Positions 35,138-44,040 of a stretch of DNA of 64,000 nt are shown one piece after another. The DNA is from Pseudoxanthomonas sp. (GTDB lineage Bacteria > Pseudomonadota > Gammaproteobacteria > Xanthomonadales > Xanthomonadaceae). Where the stretch lies: contig NZ_CP114978.1 of NCBI RefSeq assembly GCF_027498035.1, positions 3,968,001 through 4,032,000 of the forward strand, in the 5' to 3' direction. A program made the position numbers and the translations under genes. The notes below the pieces were generated by a model. The model saw only the letters and a program-made list of their open reading frames with translations, searched no databases and had not been told where the DNA came from. Each line of letters begins with the position of its first letter. The stretch's first letter is position 1.

Positions 35138-36460
35138 ATGAAATCCCTGAAGCTGTTGTTGCGCTTTGCCATCGTCGGTGCGCTGGTGCTGGCGTTGCTG
35201 GTCCCCTTGTCGATGATCCGCAGCAAGATCGCCGAGCGCACCGAATTCCGCGAACAGGCCGTGCAGCGCGTCTCGCGCAGCACTGCCGGGGCACAACGGC
35301 TGGTCGGTCCGCTGCGCGCGGTGCCGTATACCGATGTGCGACAGGAGGCGTGGGTGGACGACAAGGGCGTTTCGCGCACCCGTGAAGTCCGCACCGAGGG
35401 CGTGCTGCTGCAGGCGCCGCTGACCCTGGAAGTCCATGGCCAGCTGACGCCGGAGACGCGCAAGGTGGGCCTGTTCGCCGTGCCCACCTACAAATGGGAG
35501 GCCAGGCTTGCCGCGCAGTTCGGCACGGCGCTGCCGGCGGTGCCCGCGGGCGAAACGCGCCGCTACGGCACGCCGTATCTGGTGCTGGGGCTGACCGACG
35601 TGCGCGGGCTGCTGGGCGCGCCGCGATTGAACGTGGATGGCGCCGCGCTGCGCTTCGAGCCGGGCACGCGTGCGTTCAATGAGCGGCTGGCTGGCGTCAG
35701 TGCGGCGTTGTCGCCCATCACTGGCGACACGCTTCCCGGTCGCAACGTGTCGCTCTCGTTCACCCTGGCTGGTACGCAGGGACTGGACGTGGTGCCGGTC
35801 GCCGATGACACACAGGTGCAGATCAGCTCGGCCTGGCCGCACCCGACCTTTACCGGTGATTTCCTGCCGGTGAAGCGCACGGTGCGCGCGGACGGCTTCG
35901 ACGCGCAGTGGGCGGTGTCGTCGCTGGCCAGCCAGGCCCAGACCCAGTTGCAGCAGCTCAAGTCCACCGACACGCGACTGGATGCGTTGCGGGTCGAGCT
36001 GATCGACCCGGTGGATGCGTACACGCTGGCCGACCGCGCCAGCAAGTACGGGATCCTGTTCGTGGTGCTGACCTTCGTCGGTTTCGGTTTGTTCGAGCTG
36101 ATCAAGCGCCTGCCGATCCACCCGATGCAATATCTGCTGGTCGGGCTGGCGCTGGCGATGTTCTTCCTGCTGCTGATCAGCCTGTCCGAACACATCGCCT
36201 TCTGGAAGGCCTATGCCATCTCGGCAGCGGCCTGCATCGGCGTGCAGTTCGTTTACCTGTCCGGCGTGCTGCGCAGCTGGGCGCGCGCGGCGGGCTTCGC
36301 CACCGGACTCACGGCGCTGTATGGCGCGCTGTACGGGCTGCTGATTTCCGAAGACAACGCGCTGCTGATGGGCTCGCTGCTGCTGTTCGGCATCCTGGCG
36401 GTGATCATGTGGGTGACCCGGCGCGTGGACTGGTATGCGCTGTCGTCGGAGCTGCGCTGA
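35138..36460 (+). CDS. creD: CreD-family inner-membrane protein
   Basis: 440 residues. One N-terminal helix (FAIVGALVLALLVPLSMI) precedes a large periplasmic domain to about residue 300, then five or six membrane helices (ILFVVLTFVGFGLFELIKRLPIHPMQYLLVGLALAMFF onward). The ELIKRLPIHPMQYLLVG segment is diagnostic of CreD. CreD is the main target of CreBC and affects envelope integrity and beta-lactam response. Start 35138 has GGAG six bases upstream; the ATG at 35126 lacks one. The next small gene starts in its stop codon (TGATG). Confidence 0.92.
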   Translation: MKSLKLLLRFAIVGALVLALLVPLSMIRSKIAERTEFREQAVQRVSRSTAGAQRLVGPLRAVPYTDVRQEAWVDDKGVSRTREVRTEGVLLQAPLTLEVHGQLTPETRKVGLFAVPTYKWEARLAAQFGTALPAVPAGETRRYGTPYLVLGLTDVRGLLGAPRLNVDGAALRFEPGTRAFNERLAGVSAALSPITGDTLPGRNVSLSFTLAGTQGLDVVPVADDTQVQISSAWPHPTFTGDFLPVKRTVRADGFDAQWAVSSLASQAQTQLQQLKSTDTRLDALRVELIDPVDAYTLADRASKYGILFVVLTFVGFGLFELIKRLPIHPMQYLLVGLALAMFFLLLISLSEHIAFWKAYAISAAACIGVQFVYLSGVLRSWARAAGFATGLTALYGALYGLLISEDNALLMGSLLLFGILAVIMWVTRRVDWYALSSELR

Positions 36461-36831
36461 TGTTGTTGCAGGGGCGCGCGGTACGACATGCGGCGCGCAG
36501 GCTGCCGCGGGTGCTGGTGTCCTGCGGCGTGCGCCTGGAGCAGGGGCTGGTTCCCTTGCTCCTGCCATTGCGGCATGGGTGCTCGGGCGCGGTGGTGTTC
36601 CAGCTGGCCGAGGCGACGGTGCGTGCATTGCGCGAACGTCCACTGGACCTGTTGCGCAACGCCTGCAGTCCGCGTGATCCCCAGGCACCGGCTTACCGTC
36701 CGTGGCGCGCGTTGGCTGTACGGCGGGGCGGCCCCGTGTGGATGGCGGCCAGCCTGCAGGTGCCGGCCTGGTTGCTGGTGATCCCGGACGACGGCGTGGC
36801 GGTGTATCTGTGGCGGGACGGCCCACGCTGA
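36460..36831 (+). CDS. Hypothetical protein following creD
   Basis: 123 residues, arginine- and leucine-rich (MLLQGRAVRHAARRLPRVLV; AWLLVIPDDGVAVYLWRDG). I recognise no domain. The ATG overlaps the creD TGA by one base, so translational coupling is likely and speaks for a real gene. The codon pattern fits the region, but in such GC-rich DNA long open frames arise by chance. A GNAT gene follows after 17 bp. Confidence 0.5.
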   Translation: MLLQGRAVRHAARRLPRVLVSCGVRLEQGLVPLLLPLRHGCSGAVVFQLAEATVRALRERPLDLLRNACSPRDPQAPAYRPWRALAVRRGGPVWMAASLQVPAWLLVIPDDGVAVYLWRDGPR

Positions 36832-36848
36832 TGCGGTAAATTGGCCGC

Positions 36849-37475
36849 ATGACGTCAACTGCTTCCATCGCCTCCAGCCCGCATCGCATGGCCGTTGTGC
36901 GCGGCGCCGACATCACGCCGTACCTGGACGATGTCGCGCGCCTGCGCATCGCGGTGTTCGCGCACTGGCCGTATCTGTACGAAGGCAACGCGGCGTACGA
37001 GCGTGATTACCTGGCGGCGTATGCGCGCTCCGCGGGCAGCGTGTTCGTGCTGGCGTTCGATGGCGACACGGTCATCGGTGCGTCGACCGGCCTGCCGTTG
37101 CTGGATGACACCGACGCGTTTTCCAGGCCGCTGGCTGCGCATGGCGTGGATGCGGCCAGGGTGTTCTATTTCGGCGAGTCGGTGCTGCTGCCGGCCTGGC
37201 GTGGACGCGGGATCGGCCATGCGTTCTTCGACGCGCGCGAAGCCCATGCGCGCGCGCTGGGTGGCTTCAACACTACGGCCTTCTGCGCGGTGGATCGTGA
37301 CCCTGCGGACCCACGTCGCCCCGACGGCCACCGCGACAACGACGCCTTCTGGCACAAACGCGGCTACACCCGCCGAGACGGCATGGCGGTGACGCTGCCG
37401 TGGAAGGAGCCGGGTCGCGGCGAAGTCAGCCACACGCTCACCTTCTGGACACGCGCCCTGGAGCCCATCGCATGA
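36849..37475 (+). CDS. GNAT-family N-acetyltransferase
   Basis: 208 residues with the acetyl-CoA-binding signature (ESVLLPAWRGRGIGHAFFDARE, about residues 105-127) and a C-terminal FWHKRGYTRRDG, common in GNAT enzymes. It transfers an acetyl group from acetyl-CoA to an amine; the substrate is unknown. The gene overlaps the following nitrilase-like gene by 4 bp. This GNAT plus nitrilase pairing resembles two-domain fusion proteins (GNAT/carbon-nitrogen hydrolase) seen in other bacteria, suggesting one pathway. Confidence 0.85.
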   Translation: MTSTASIASSPHRMAVVRGADITPYLDDVARLRIAVFAHWPYLYEGNAAYERDYLAAYARSAGSVFVLAFDGDTVIGASTGLPLLDDTDAFSRPLAAHGVDAARVFYFGESVLLPAWRGRGIGHAFFDAREAHARALGGFNTTAFCAVDRDPADPRRPDGHRDNDAFWHKRGYTRRDGMAVTLPWKEPGRGEVSHTLTFWTRALEPIA

Positions 37476-38356
37476 AAGTCGCCGTTGCCAAATACCCGGT
37501 CGGCCAGCCGGGGGATTTCGATGCCTTCGCCGAAAAGCAGACCCACTTGCTGCAGCAGGCCGCCGACGCCGGCGCGCGCATCGCGGTGCTGCCCGAGTAC
37601 CTGTCGCTGGAACTGGCGGCGACGTTCCCCGTCGCGATCAGCGCCGACCTGATCGCTTCGCTGGAAGCGATCCAGCAGTACGACGAAGACTTCCAGCATC
37701 TCTATGCAACGCTGGCGCAGCGGCTGGGCCTGCATGTCATCGCGGGCAGCTTCCTCACCGCCGTGGGCAACGGGCGTTATCGCAACCGCAGCCACTGGTT
37801 CACGCCAGCCGGCACCCATGGTTGGCAGGACAAGCTGCAGCTGACCGGCTTCGAGAAAAACACCCAGGTGATCGAAGGCGGCGACGCGCTGCGCGTGTTC
37901 GAGGCCGATGGCATCCGCGCCGGCATTTCGATCTGCTACGACAGCGAATTCCCACTGCCGGTGCGCGCCCAGCAACAGGCCGGCGCGCGCCTGTTGGCCG
38001 TGCCCAGTTGCACCGATACCGAAGCCGGCGCCACCCGCGTGCGCGTTGGCTGCCTGGCGCGTGCGCTGGAAAACAGGATCTTCGTCGCCCAGTCGGTCAC
38101 CGCCGGCATCGCGCGCTGGAGTCCGGCGTTGGATGAGAACACCGGCGAGGCCACGCTGTTCGCGCCGATGGATGTCGGCCTGCCGGCGGATGGGGTGATC
38201 GCCCAGACCAGCGGCCAGCAGGTCTGGGCGGTGGGCGAGCTGGACTTCGCGGCACTGGAAGCCAGCCGCGACCGGGCACAGGTCGCCAACGACCGCGACT
38301 GGATGGGACAGGACATGCCGGCGATCCGGCGCGCGGCACTGGTGCCCTTCGACTGA
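37472..38356 (+). CDS. Carbon-nitrogen hydrolase (nitrilase superfamily)
   Basis: 294 residues with the complete catalytic triad: Glu42 (VLPEYLSLE), Lys121 (WQDKLQLTGFE) and Cys155 (ISICYDSEF). It hydrolyses an amide or related C-N bond; nitrilase-type activity cannot be separated from amidase by sequence. The ATG lies within the stop of the GNAT gene. Cytosolic; no signal peptide. Confidence 0.88.
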   Translation: MKVAVAKYPVGQPGDFDAFAEKQTHLLQQAADAGARIAVLPEYLSLELAATFPVAISADLIASLEAIQQYDEDFQHLYATLAQRLGLHVIAGSFLTAVGNGRYRNRSHWFTPAGTHGWQDKLQLTGFEKNTQVIEGGDALRVFEADGIRAGISICYDSEFPLPVRAQQQAGARLLAVPSCTDTEAGATRVRVGCLARALENRIFVAQSVTAGIARWSPALDENTGEATLFAPMDVGLPADGVIAQTSGQQVWAVGELDFAALEASRDRAQVANDRDWMGQDMPAIRRAALVPFD

Positions 38357-38454
38357 CGGATTTGTCATCCGCATCCATGACCTGTGGCCGGGCGATGCGC
38401 GCCCGCGCGCTGGCTAGACTCGGGGGTTAGACCAACCAACCGGGGATGCGTGGA

Positions 38455-40050
38455 ATGAAGGGGATCAAGTGGGGTGTCATGGCCGCGTGCCTGGGGCTGG
38501 CGCTCTCGGCCAATGCGGAGGAACCGGTAGACCTGGAGATGGTCGGCAAGATCCGCCAGGAAGCCTTCCATCGTTCGCAGGTGGCCGACACCTTGCAGCA
38601 CCTGACCGAGCAGATCGGCCCGCGCCTGACCAACTCGGCCAACATGGCCAAGGCCAACGACTGGACCAAGGCCAAGTTCAGCGCATGGGGCCTGGTCAAT
38701 GTGCATGACGAAGCCTTCGCCGATTTCGGCCGCGGCTGGGAGTTCAGCAGCGCCAGCCTGGAACTGCTCGCCCCGCGCAGCGCGCCGCTGCATGCCGTGC
38801 CCAAGGCGTGGACGCCGGGCACCAACGGTCCGGTCGAAGGCGAGGCCATCGCGATCACGTTCAAGACCAAGGCCGACCTGGACAAGTACAAGGGCACGCT
38901 GCGCGGCAAGATCGTGCTGCTCAGCGAGAAGCGCGACTACAAGCCGGGCACCGAGCCGGCCTCCAAGCGCTATGACGAAGCCGGCCTCGACGAGCTGCTC
39001 ACTTTTCCCATGCCCGCGGCCGGTGGCGCCGAGGCCAAGGCCAAGCGCGTCAAGGAATATCGCGAGCGCATCGAGCTGGCCAAGGCGACCAATGAATTCC
39101 TGGTCAGCGAAGGCGCGGTGGCCGCGCTGAGCATCAGCGGCTGGGACGACGGCATCCTGCGCGTTGGCGGCGGCGGTTCGCGCAAGGCTGGCGAGTCGGT
39201 CGGCGTGCCCGAGCTGGTGGTCGCGGCCGAACACTACAACCCGCTGCTGCGCGCGTTGGACCGCAAGGAAACCGTGCGCCTGCGCGTCAACTCCGATGCG
39301 CGCTTCACCACCCAGGCCAACGAGCCCGGCTACAACACGCTCGCCGAGCTCAAGGGCAGCGGCAAGGCTGATGAAGTGGTGATGCTGGGTGCGCACATGG
39401 ACTCCTGGCACACCGGCACCGGCGCGTCGGACAACGGCGCAGGCGTGGCGGTGATGATGGAAGCCATGCGCATCCTCAAGGCCGTCGGCGCCAAGCCCAA
39501 GCGCACCATCCGCGTGGCGCTATGGAGCGGCGAAGAGCAGGGCTTGATCGGTTCGACCGACTACGTATCGCGCCACTTTGCCGCTTACCCCGAGCCGACC
39601 GATCCGGCCCAGAAGGAACTGCGGCCGGAACTGCGCGAGCCCACCGGTCCGCTGCAGCGGACCAAGGATTACGGCAAGTTCTCGGCGTACTTCAACCTGG
39701 ACAACGGCTCGGGCAAGATCCGCGGCATCTACGCGCAGGAAAACCAGGCGGTGATGCCGATCTTCAAGGCCTGGCTGGCGCCGTTCAACGACCTGGGCGC
39801 GACCATCGTCACCAGTCGCAACACCGGCAGCACCGACCACATCCCGTTCGACCGCGTCGGCCTGCCGGGCTTCCAGTTCGTGCAGGACCGCCTGGACTAC
39901 GGCACCCAGGTGCACCACAGCGACCTGGACACCTACGACCACGCCTCGCCGGACGACTTGAAGCAGGCCGCGGCGATCATCGCGGCGTTCGCCTACCAGG
40001 CAGCGATGCGCGACGAGCAGCTGCCGCGCAAGGATGTGCTGCAGGAGTGA
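38455..40050 (+). CDS. M28-family zinc aminopeptidase, exported
   Basis: 531 residues with a signal peptide (MKGIKWGVMAACLGLALSANAEE). A protease-associated (PA)-like insert (about 130-250) precedes the M28 catalytic core. Metal ligands are visible in GAHMDSWHTGTGASDNGAG (His and bridging Asp), SGEEQGLIGS (catalytic and metal Glu), YFNLDNGSG and HHSDLDTYD. It is likely a secreted dipeptidase or aminopeptidase, one of several exported peptidases nearby. The ATG at 38455 is preferred over 38446 because GGGG lies nine bases before it. Confidence 0.9.
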   Translation: MKGIKWGVMAACLGLALSANAEEPVDLEMVGKIRQEAFHRSQVADTLQHLTEQIGPRLTNSANMAKANDWTKAKFSAWGLVNVHDEAFADFGRGWEFSSASLELLAPRSAPLHAVPKAWTPGTNGPVEGEAIAITFKTKADLDKYKGTLRGKIVLLSEKRDYKPGTEPASKRYDEAGLDELLTFPMPAAGGAEAKAKRVKEYRERIELAKATNEFLVSEGAVAALSISGWDDGILRVGGGGSRKAGESVGVPELVVAAEHYNPLLRALDRKETVRLRVNSDARFTTQANEPGYNTLAELKGSGKADEVVMLGAHMDSWHTGTGASDNGAGVAVMMEAMRILKAVGAKPKRTIRVALWSGEEQGLIGSTDYVSRHFAAYPEPTDPAQKELRPELREPTGPLQRTKDYGKFSAYFNLDNGSGKIRGIYAQENQAVMPIFKAWLAPFNDLGATIVTSRNTGSTDHIPFDRVGLPGFQFVQDRLDYGTQVHHSDLDTYDHASPDDLKQAAAIIAAFAYQAAMRDEQLPRKDVLQE

Positions 40051-40079
40051 TGGCGCGGATGCGCGTTGAGGGTTGAGAA

Positions 40080-40109
40080 GAAGGCCGGCATTGCTGGCCT
40101 TCCTTTTTT
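40080..40109 (+). terminator. Terminator of the M28 peptidase gene
   Basis: GAAGGCC (40080-40086) pairs with GGCCTTC (40096-40102), followed by CTTTTTT. It starts 29 bp after the stop codon. Confidence 0.8.
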
Positions 40110-40142
40110 GGTCTTTTGAGGTGGGTCGTGGCAAAGATCAAC

Positions 40143-40652
40143 GGCAGAGCTTTCGCGGCGCTTCGCACCACGACCTACTTTCTTTGCTTGTGCAAAGAAA
40201 GCTAGGCAAAGAAACACACTCCGGACGGCACGCCTGCTTCGCAGGTTCGCTACGGGGCGATGGATTTTTGGAAGGGACATCCCTGTCCCTTCCAAAAACG
40301 ACGTGCATCCATGCACGTCGCCCTGCGGGTCTGATCCTCACCCCTTCGCCGTGCCTCATGGAGGATTTCAGAGCGCAAGCAAACGCCAAAGCATTGCTTC
40401 TCGCTTTCGCCCTTGTTGCTGTTGCCTCTGATCTTCAGCGCCTTTAAAGCGAGCCGAGCACCGCAGGCGGAAACGGCCGAAGAGGCGCGGGTGTCTGAGC
40501 GCAGCGAGTTCCCGCGCCGTGCCGTTTCCGGCGAGGAGCGCAGGGCACCGATGCGGCTTTACTGCATCGGCGAGTGTCAGGCGCTGGCGGTTTTGCTTCC
40601 TTTTGCCAAGACAAAAGGAAGGCGCGGCGCGCAGCGGCGTGAAAGCTCTGCC
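40143..40652. repeat. Hairpin-rich non-coding element with 24-bp terminal inverted repeats
   Basis: The left end (40143-40166) and right end (40629-40652) match in inverted orientation at 20 of 24 positions (outer GGCAGAGCTTTC identical). Inside are four perfect or near-perfect hairpins: 40178-40201 (10 bp), 40265-40298 (15 bp), 40299-40320 (10 bp, 2-base loop) and 40596-40621 (10 bp). No open frame here resembles a protein. It looks like a small non-autonomous mobile or interspersed repeat. The remaining bases to 40699 show nothing further. Confidence 0.6.
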
Positions 40653-40699
40653 TTATCGAACGGCCCAGCCAACAAGATCAGATGGCCAAGACAAGCGCT

Positions 40700-41227
40700 T
40701 CAGCCGAACAAACTCACTCCCGGAACCGGCCACACCGCCAACGCCGCCAGCCCGCATCCAATCGCGGTGGCCGCCAGCACATCGCTGGGATAGTGCAGCC
40801 CAAGCACCACGCGTGAGGTCGCCACGCACGCAGTGAACGGCAGCAACAGCGGCGCCAGCGCCGGGTAGTGCGCCAGCGCGACCAGGGTGAAGGCGACCGC
40901 GTGCAGCGTGTGACCGGAGGGGAAGGAGAACTCATCCAGCGGCGCGACCCAGGCCTGGATGCGCACGTCCGAGGCGAACGGCCGTGGCCGGCGCGTCCAG
41001 CGTTTCAGGCCTTTGTAGAGGATGAGCGCGATGGCACCGGTGGCAGCCAGGTGCGCCGCGGCGGCCAGTCCGTGCCAGCCGTCGAATACGATCAGCGCCG
41101 CCATCAGCACGTACCAGAACACGCCATCGCCCAGGCGGCTGATCGCCGCGAAGAAACGACGCAGCGCCTGGCGACGGCCGAAGCGGTTGGCGAACAGGCA
41201 GACGCCCGATTCGCGGGGCAGGTTCAT
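40700..41227 (-). CDS. PAP2-superfamily membrane phosphatase
   Basis: 175 residues with four or five membrane helices. The three phosphatase motifs are present: KGLKRWTRRPRPF (K-x6-RP), FPSGHTLHAV (PSGH) and SRVVLGLHYPSDVLA (SR-x5-H-x3-D). It probably dephosphorylates a lipid phosphate such as phosphatidic acid or undecaprenyl pyrophosphate. It starts 1 bp after the glycosyltransferase stop, so both form an operon, possibly in glycolipid synthesis. Confidence 0.88.
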   Translation of the reverse strand: MNLPRESGVCLFANRFGRRQALRRFFAAISRLGDGVFWYVLMAALIVFDGWHGLAAAAHLAATGAIALILYKGLKRWTRRPRPFASDVRIQAWVAPLDEFSFPSGHTLHAVAFTLVALAHYPALAPLLLPFTACVATSRVVLGLHYPSDVLAATAIGCGLAALAVWPVPGVSLFG

Positions 41228-41228
41228 C

Positions 41229-42377
41229 TCACGCGGGGACGGCATGGGCATGCTCCTTACGTTGACGGGCCAGTCGGGATAGCAGGACATCGAAATCGGC
41301 CGACACCTGCGCCGGCTGCAGCGCCTGCACGGCGGTGTGCGCGGCGGCGCCCATCGCGCGCCAGCGCCCGGCGCTGGTGCCGAGCGCCAGCACGGCATCG
41401 ATGAACGCGGCATCGTCCTGTACTGCCGCGCCATGCAGGCCGGTGCGCAGATGCTCGCGCGCCGCGCCGGAGTCATAGGCGACGGTGGCCAGGCCGCTGG
41501 CCATGGCTTCCAGGGTCACGTTGCCGAAAGTCTCGCTGCGGCTGGGGAACACGAACACATCGGCGCTGGCGTAGTGCCGCGCCAGGTCCTGGCCGCGCTG
41601 CATGCCGGCGAAGATGAAGTCCGGGTTGGCTGCCTGCAGTGCCGCGCGTTCCGGGCCGTCGCCGACCCAGACCATGCGTGCCTGCGGACGCTGCTGCTGC
41701 AGGGCGCGGAAGGCGCTGACCGCCAGGCCCAGGTTCTTCTCGGCGGCGATGCGGCCGACCGACAGCAGCACCGGCGTGTCGTCCTGTGCATTCCATTGCG
41801 CGCGCAGGTTGGCATCGCGGAAACCAGGATGGAACTGGCTGGTATCGACTGCGCGCGCCAGGCGCTGGACCTTGGTGAAGTGCTGCTCTTCCAGCCACTG
41901 TCCAAGCTCAAGCGTGGGCACCAGCGTGGCATCGCCGCCGTTGTGGAACCGGCGCATCCAGCGCAGCGCGACCGGCTGCAGCCACGGCACGCCGTAATCG
42001 CTCATGTAGTGATCGAAGCGGGTATGGAAACCGGTCGCGACCGGGATGCCCAGGCGCCGCGCGGTGCGCAGCGCGGACCAGCCCAGGGGGCCTTCCGTGG
42101 CCACGTAGATCGCATCCGGCGCGCAATGGCGGAAGTGCTCGCGCAGCGCGAGCGGTGAGGGCAGGCCGAAGCGCAGGCCGGGGTAGCGCGGCAGTCCGGC
42201 GCCGCGCACCAGCAAGGTGTCGCTGCGGGTCGATCCCTCATCGTCGCTGGCCTGGCGTGGGCGCACCACGGTCACCTCATGTCCGCGCTGGCGCAGGCCG
42301 TCTTCCAGGCCCTGGACCGTCAGGGCGACGCCGTTGATTTCCGGCGGGTAGGTCTCGGTGACGATGGCATAGCGCAT
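41229..42377 (-). CDS. GT4-family glycosyltransferase
   Basis: 382 residues with the GT-B fold: N-terminal ETYPPEINGVALTVQGLEDGLRQRGHEV and the C-terminal nucleotide-sugar site (LLSVGRIAAEKNLGLAVSAF, VWVGDGPERAAL, FVFPSRSETFGNVTLEAMASG with the E-x7-E motif). Closest in style to MgtA/PimB-like lipid glycosyltransferases. It is cytosolic or membrane-associated and is followed by a PAP2 phosphatase gene. Its Shine-Dalgarno (GGGAG) lies inside a perfect 12-bp hairpin just before the ATG. Confidence 0.9.
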   Translation of the reverse strand: MRYAIVTETYPPEINGVALTVQGLEDGLRQRGHEVTVVRPRQASDDEGSTRSDTLLVRGAGLPRYPGLRFGLPSPLALREHFRHCAPDAIYVATEGPLGWSALRTARRLGIPVATGFHTRFDHYMSDYGVPWLQPVALRWMRRFHNGGDATLVPTLELGQWLEEQHFTKVQRLARAVDTSQFHPGFRDANLRAQWNAQDDTPVLLSVGRIAAEKNLGLAVSAFRALQQQRPQARMVWVGDGPERAALQAANPDFIFAGMQRGQDLARHYASADVFVFPSRSETFGNVTLEAMASGLATVAYDSGAAREHLRTGLHGAAVQDDAAFIDAVLALGTSAGRWRAMGAAAHTAVQALQPAQVSADFDVLLSRLARQRKEHAHAVPA

Positions 42378-42379
42378 GT

Positions 42380-42413
42380 CGGTCTCCCACGTTTGCGATA
42401 GCGTGGGAGACCG
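42380..42413 (-). promoter_or_regulatory. Perfect hairpin sequestering the glycosyltransferase ribosome-binding site
   Basis: CGGTCTCCCACG and its exact complement form a 12-bp stem with a 10-base loop. On the minus strand the 3' arm contains GGGAG, six bases before the ATG, and ends two bases before the start codon. If it folds, translation initiation should be blocked. It could alternatively be a DNA operator. Confidence 0.55.
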
Positions 42414-42473
42414 CGATGCAGCGGATGTGTCACTGCGATGGCAGTTTGATGAAACCGGTGGCCATGGCCGCTC

Positions 42474-44009
42474 CTACGAGACGAACGGCTTGAAGGTCAC
42501 GCCCAGGCCGGGCAGGTCGTCGGCTTCGCCGATCAGGTCGGCACGCAGCAGCGGGCGCGCGTCGATCCAGTCCTTGTTGAGGACCAGGCGCAGTTCGTCG
42601 CCATCGGCAGTCAGGTCCAGGGTCGGGATCGGCGCCTGGTCGTGGGCACGGTGCAACAGCACGGCCAGGCGCAGCAATGCAGCGATGCGCCTGGCATTGG
42701 GGATGCGACGGTCGGGCAGGGCATCGAAGGCGATCTTGGGGATGCCGCGGCGATGGGTGCGCACCAGCGCCGCCAGCATCAGCTGCTCCTGGCGCGAGAA
42801 GCCGGCGATGTCCGAGTGCTCCAGCAGGTAGGCGCCGTGCACGTGGTACTGGCTGTGGGCCACGGCCAGGCCGATTTCGTGCAGGCGTGCGGCCCAGGAC
42901 AGCACGCGGGCATCGTCGGCTTCCAGGTGCCAGGCATCGGCGACCTGGTCGAACAGGCGCTGCGCGGTCTGGGCGACGCGTTCGGCCTGCGCGGTTTCGA
43001 TGCCATAACGCTGCACGAGCGCGGCGACGGACTGTTCGCGAGGATCGTCGCTGCCACCGCGGCGGCCCAGCATGTCGTACAGGATGCCTTCGCGCATGGC
43101 CGCCTTGCTGACCAGCATGCGGTCGATGCCCAGTGCCTGGAAGGCCGCTTCCATCACCAGCACGCCACCGGCAATGATCGGCTGGCGGTCCTTGCTGAGG
43201 CTGGGCAGGTCGATGCCGTCGATGCGTTCGGCCTGCAACAGGCGCTCGCGCACCTGGGGCAGGGCTTCGGCGGTGATCGCGCCCTTGGTGAGCTTCATCG
43301 CCGCGCAGATGTCGCCGATGGCCTTGGCGGTGCCGGACGAACCGATCGCCTCCTGCCAGCCCAGCGCCCGGTACTGCTGGGCGAACTGCTGCAGTTCGGC
43401 GGTGATTTCGGTCAGCGCCGAGTTCCAGCGCTTCTTGGACAGCTTGCCGCCGGGGAAGAACCGGCGCGTGCTGGCGATGCAGCCGACCTGGATGCTTTCG
43501 CGTTCCAGCGTCTGCAGGCCGCTGCCGATGATGAATTCGGTGGAGCCACCGCCGATGTCGATCACCAGCCGGCGATTGCCCGGGTTGGGCGGCTGCGCGT
43601 GGGCCACGCCCAGGTAGATCAGGCGTGCTTCCTCGCGGCCGGCGACCACTTCGATGGCGTGGCCCAGGGCGGCTTCGGCCGGGACCAGGAAGTGCTGCGG
43701 CAGCGCCAGTCGGCGCACGGTATTGGTGGCCAGCGCACGCACGCGCGAATCAGGCAGGTCGCGGATGCGCTGGCCGAACCGTGACAGGCACTCGATGGCA
43801 CGCGCGAGGGCTTCGGCCGACAGGCCGCCGCGGGCATCCAGGCCATCGGCCATGCGCACGGTTTCGCGCAGGCGGTCGATCACGCGCAGCTGGCCCATGG
43901 TGTATCGGGCAACGACCATGTGGAAGCTGTTGGACCCCAGGTCCACCGCTGCCAACTGGTCGTTTTCCTGCAGCGGCGGGGAGTAGGTCTGGGGGAGGGC
44001 AAAGGGCAT
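42474..44009 (-). CDS. ppx: Exopolyphosphatase
   Basis: 511 residues of the Ppx/GppA family: the actin-like ATPase fold (AAVDLGSNSFHMVVAR, LVIDIGGGSTEFIIG, AGGVLVMEAAFQALG) followed by a C-terminal HD-like helical domain (LHEIGLAVAHSQYHVHGAYLLEH). It releases phosphate from polyphosphate ends, counteracting Ppk. The ATG at 44009 is preferred to a start 27 bases upstream. It lies after ppk on the same strand, 67 bp away, with a strong hairpin between. Confidence 0.93.
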   Translation of the reverse strand: MPFALPQTYSPPLQENDQLAAVDLGSNSFHMVVARYTMGQLRVIDRLRETVRMADGLDARGGLSAEALARAIECLSRFGQRIRDLPDSRVRALATNTVRRLALPQHFLVPAEAALGHAIEVVAGREEARLIYLGVAHAQPPNPGNRRLVIDIGGGSTEFIIGSGLQTLERESIQVGCIASTRRFFPGGKLSKKRWNSALTEITAELQQFAQQYRALGWQEAIGSSGTAKAIGDICAAMKLTKGAITAEALPQVRERLLQAERIDGIDLPSLSKDRQPIIAGGVLVMEAAFQALGIDRMLVSKAAMREGILYDMLGRRGGSDDPREQSVAALVQRYGIETAQAERVAQTAQRLFDQVADAWHLEADDARVLSWAARLHEIGLAVAHSQYHVHGAYLLEHSDIAGFSRQEQLMLAALVRTHRRGIPKIAFDALPDRRIPNARRIAALLRLAVLLHRAHDQAPIPTLDLTADGDELRLVLNKDWIDARPLLRADLIGEADDLPGLGVTFKPFVS

Positions 44010-44040
44010 GGCGCGGGATGATATCCGAAGCCGCATTCAG

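Noticed and set aside
40073..40793. Several overlapping open frames between the M28 peptidase and PAP2 genes
   Set aside because: They run through the inverted-repeat element, lack any recognisable motif and change frame across hairpins; treated as non-coding repeat.
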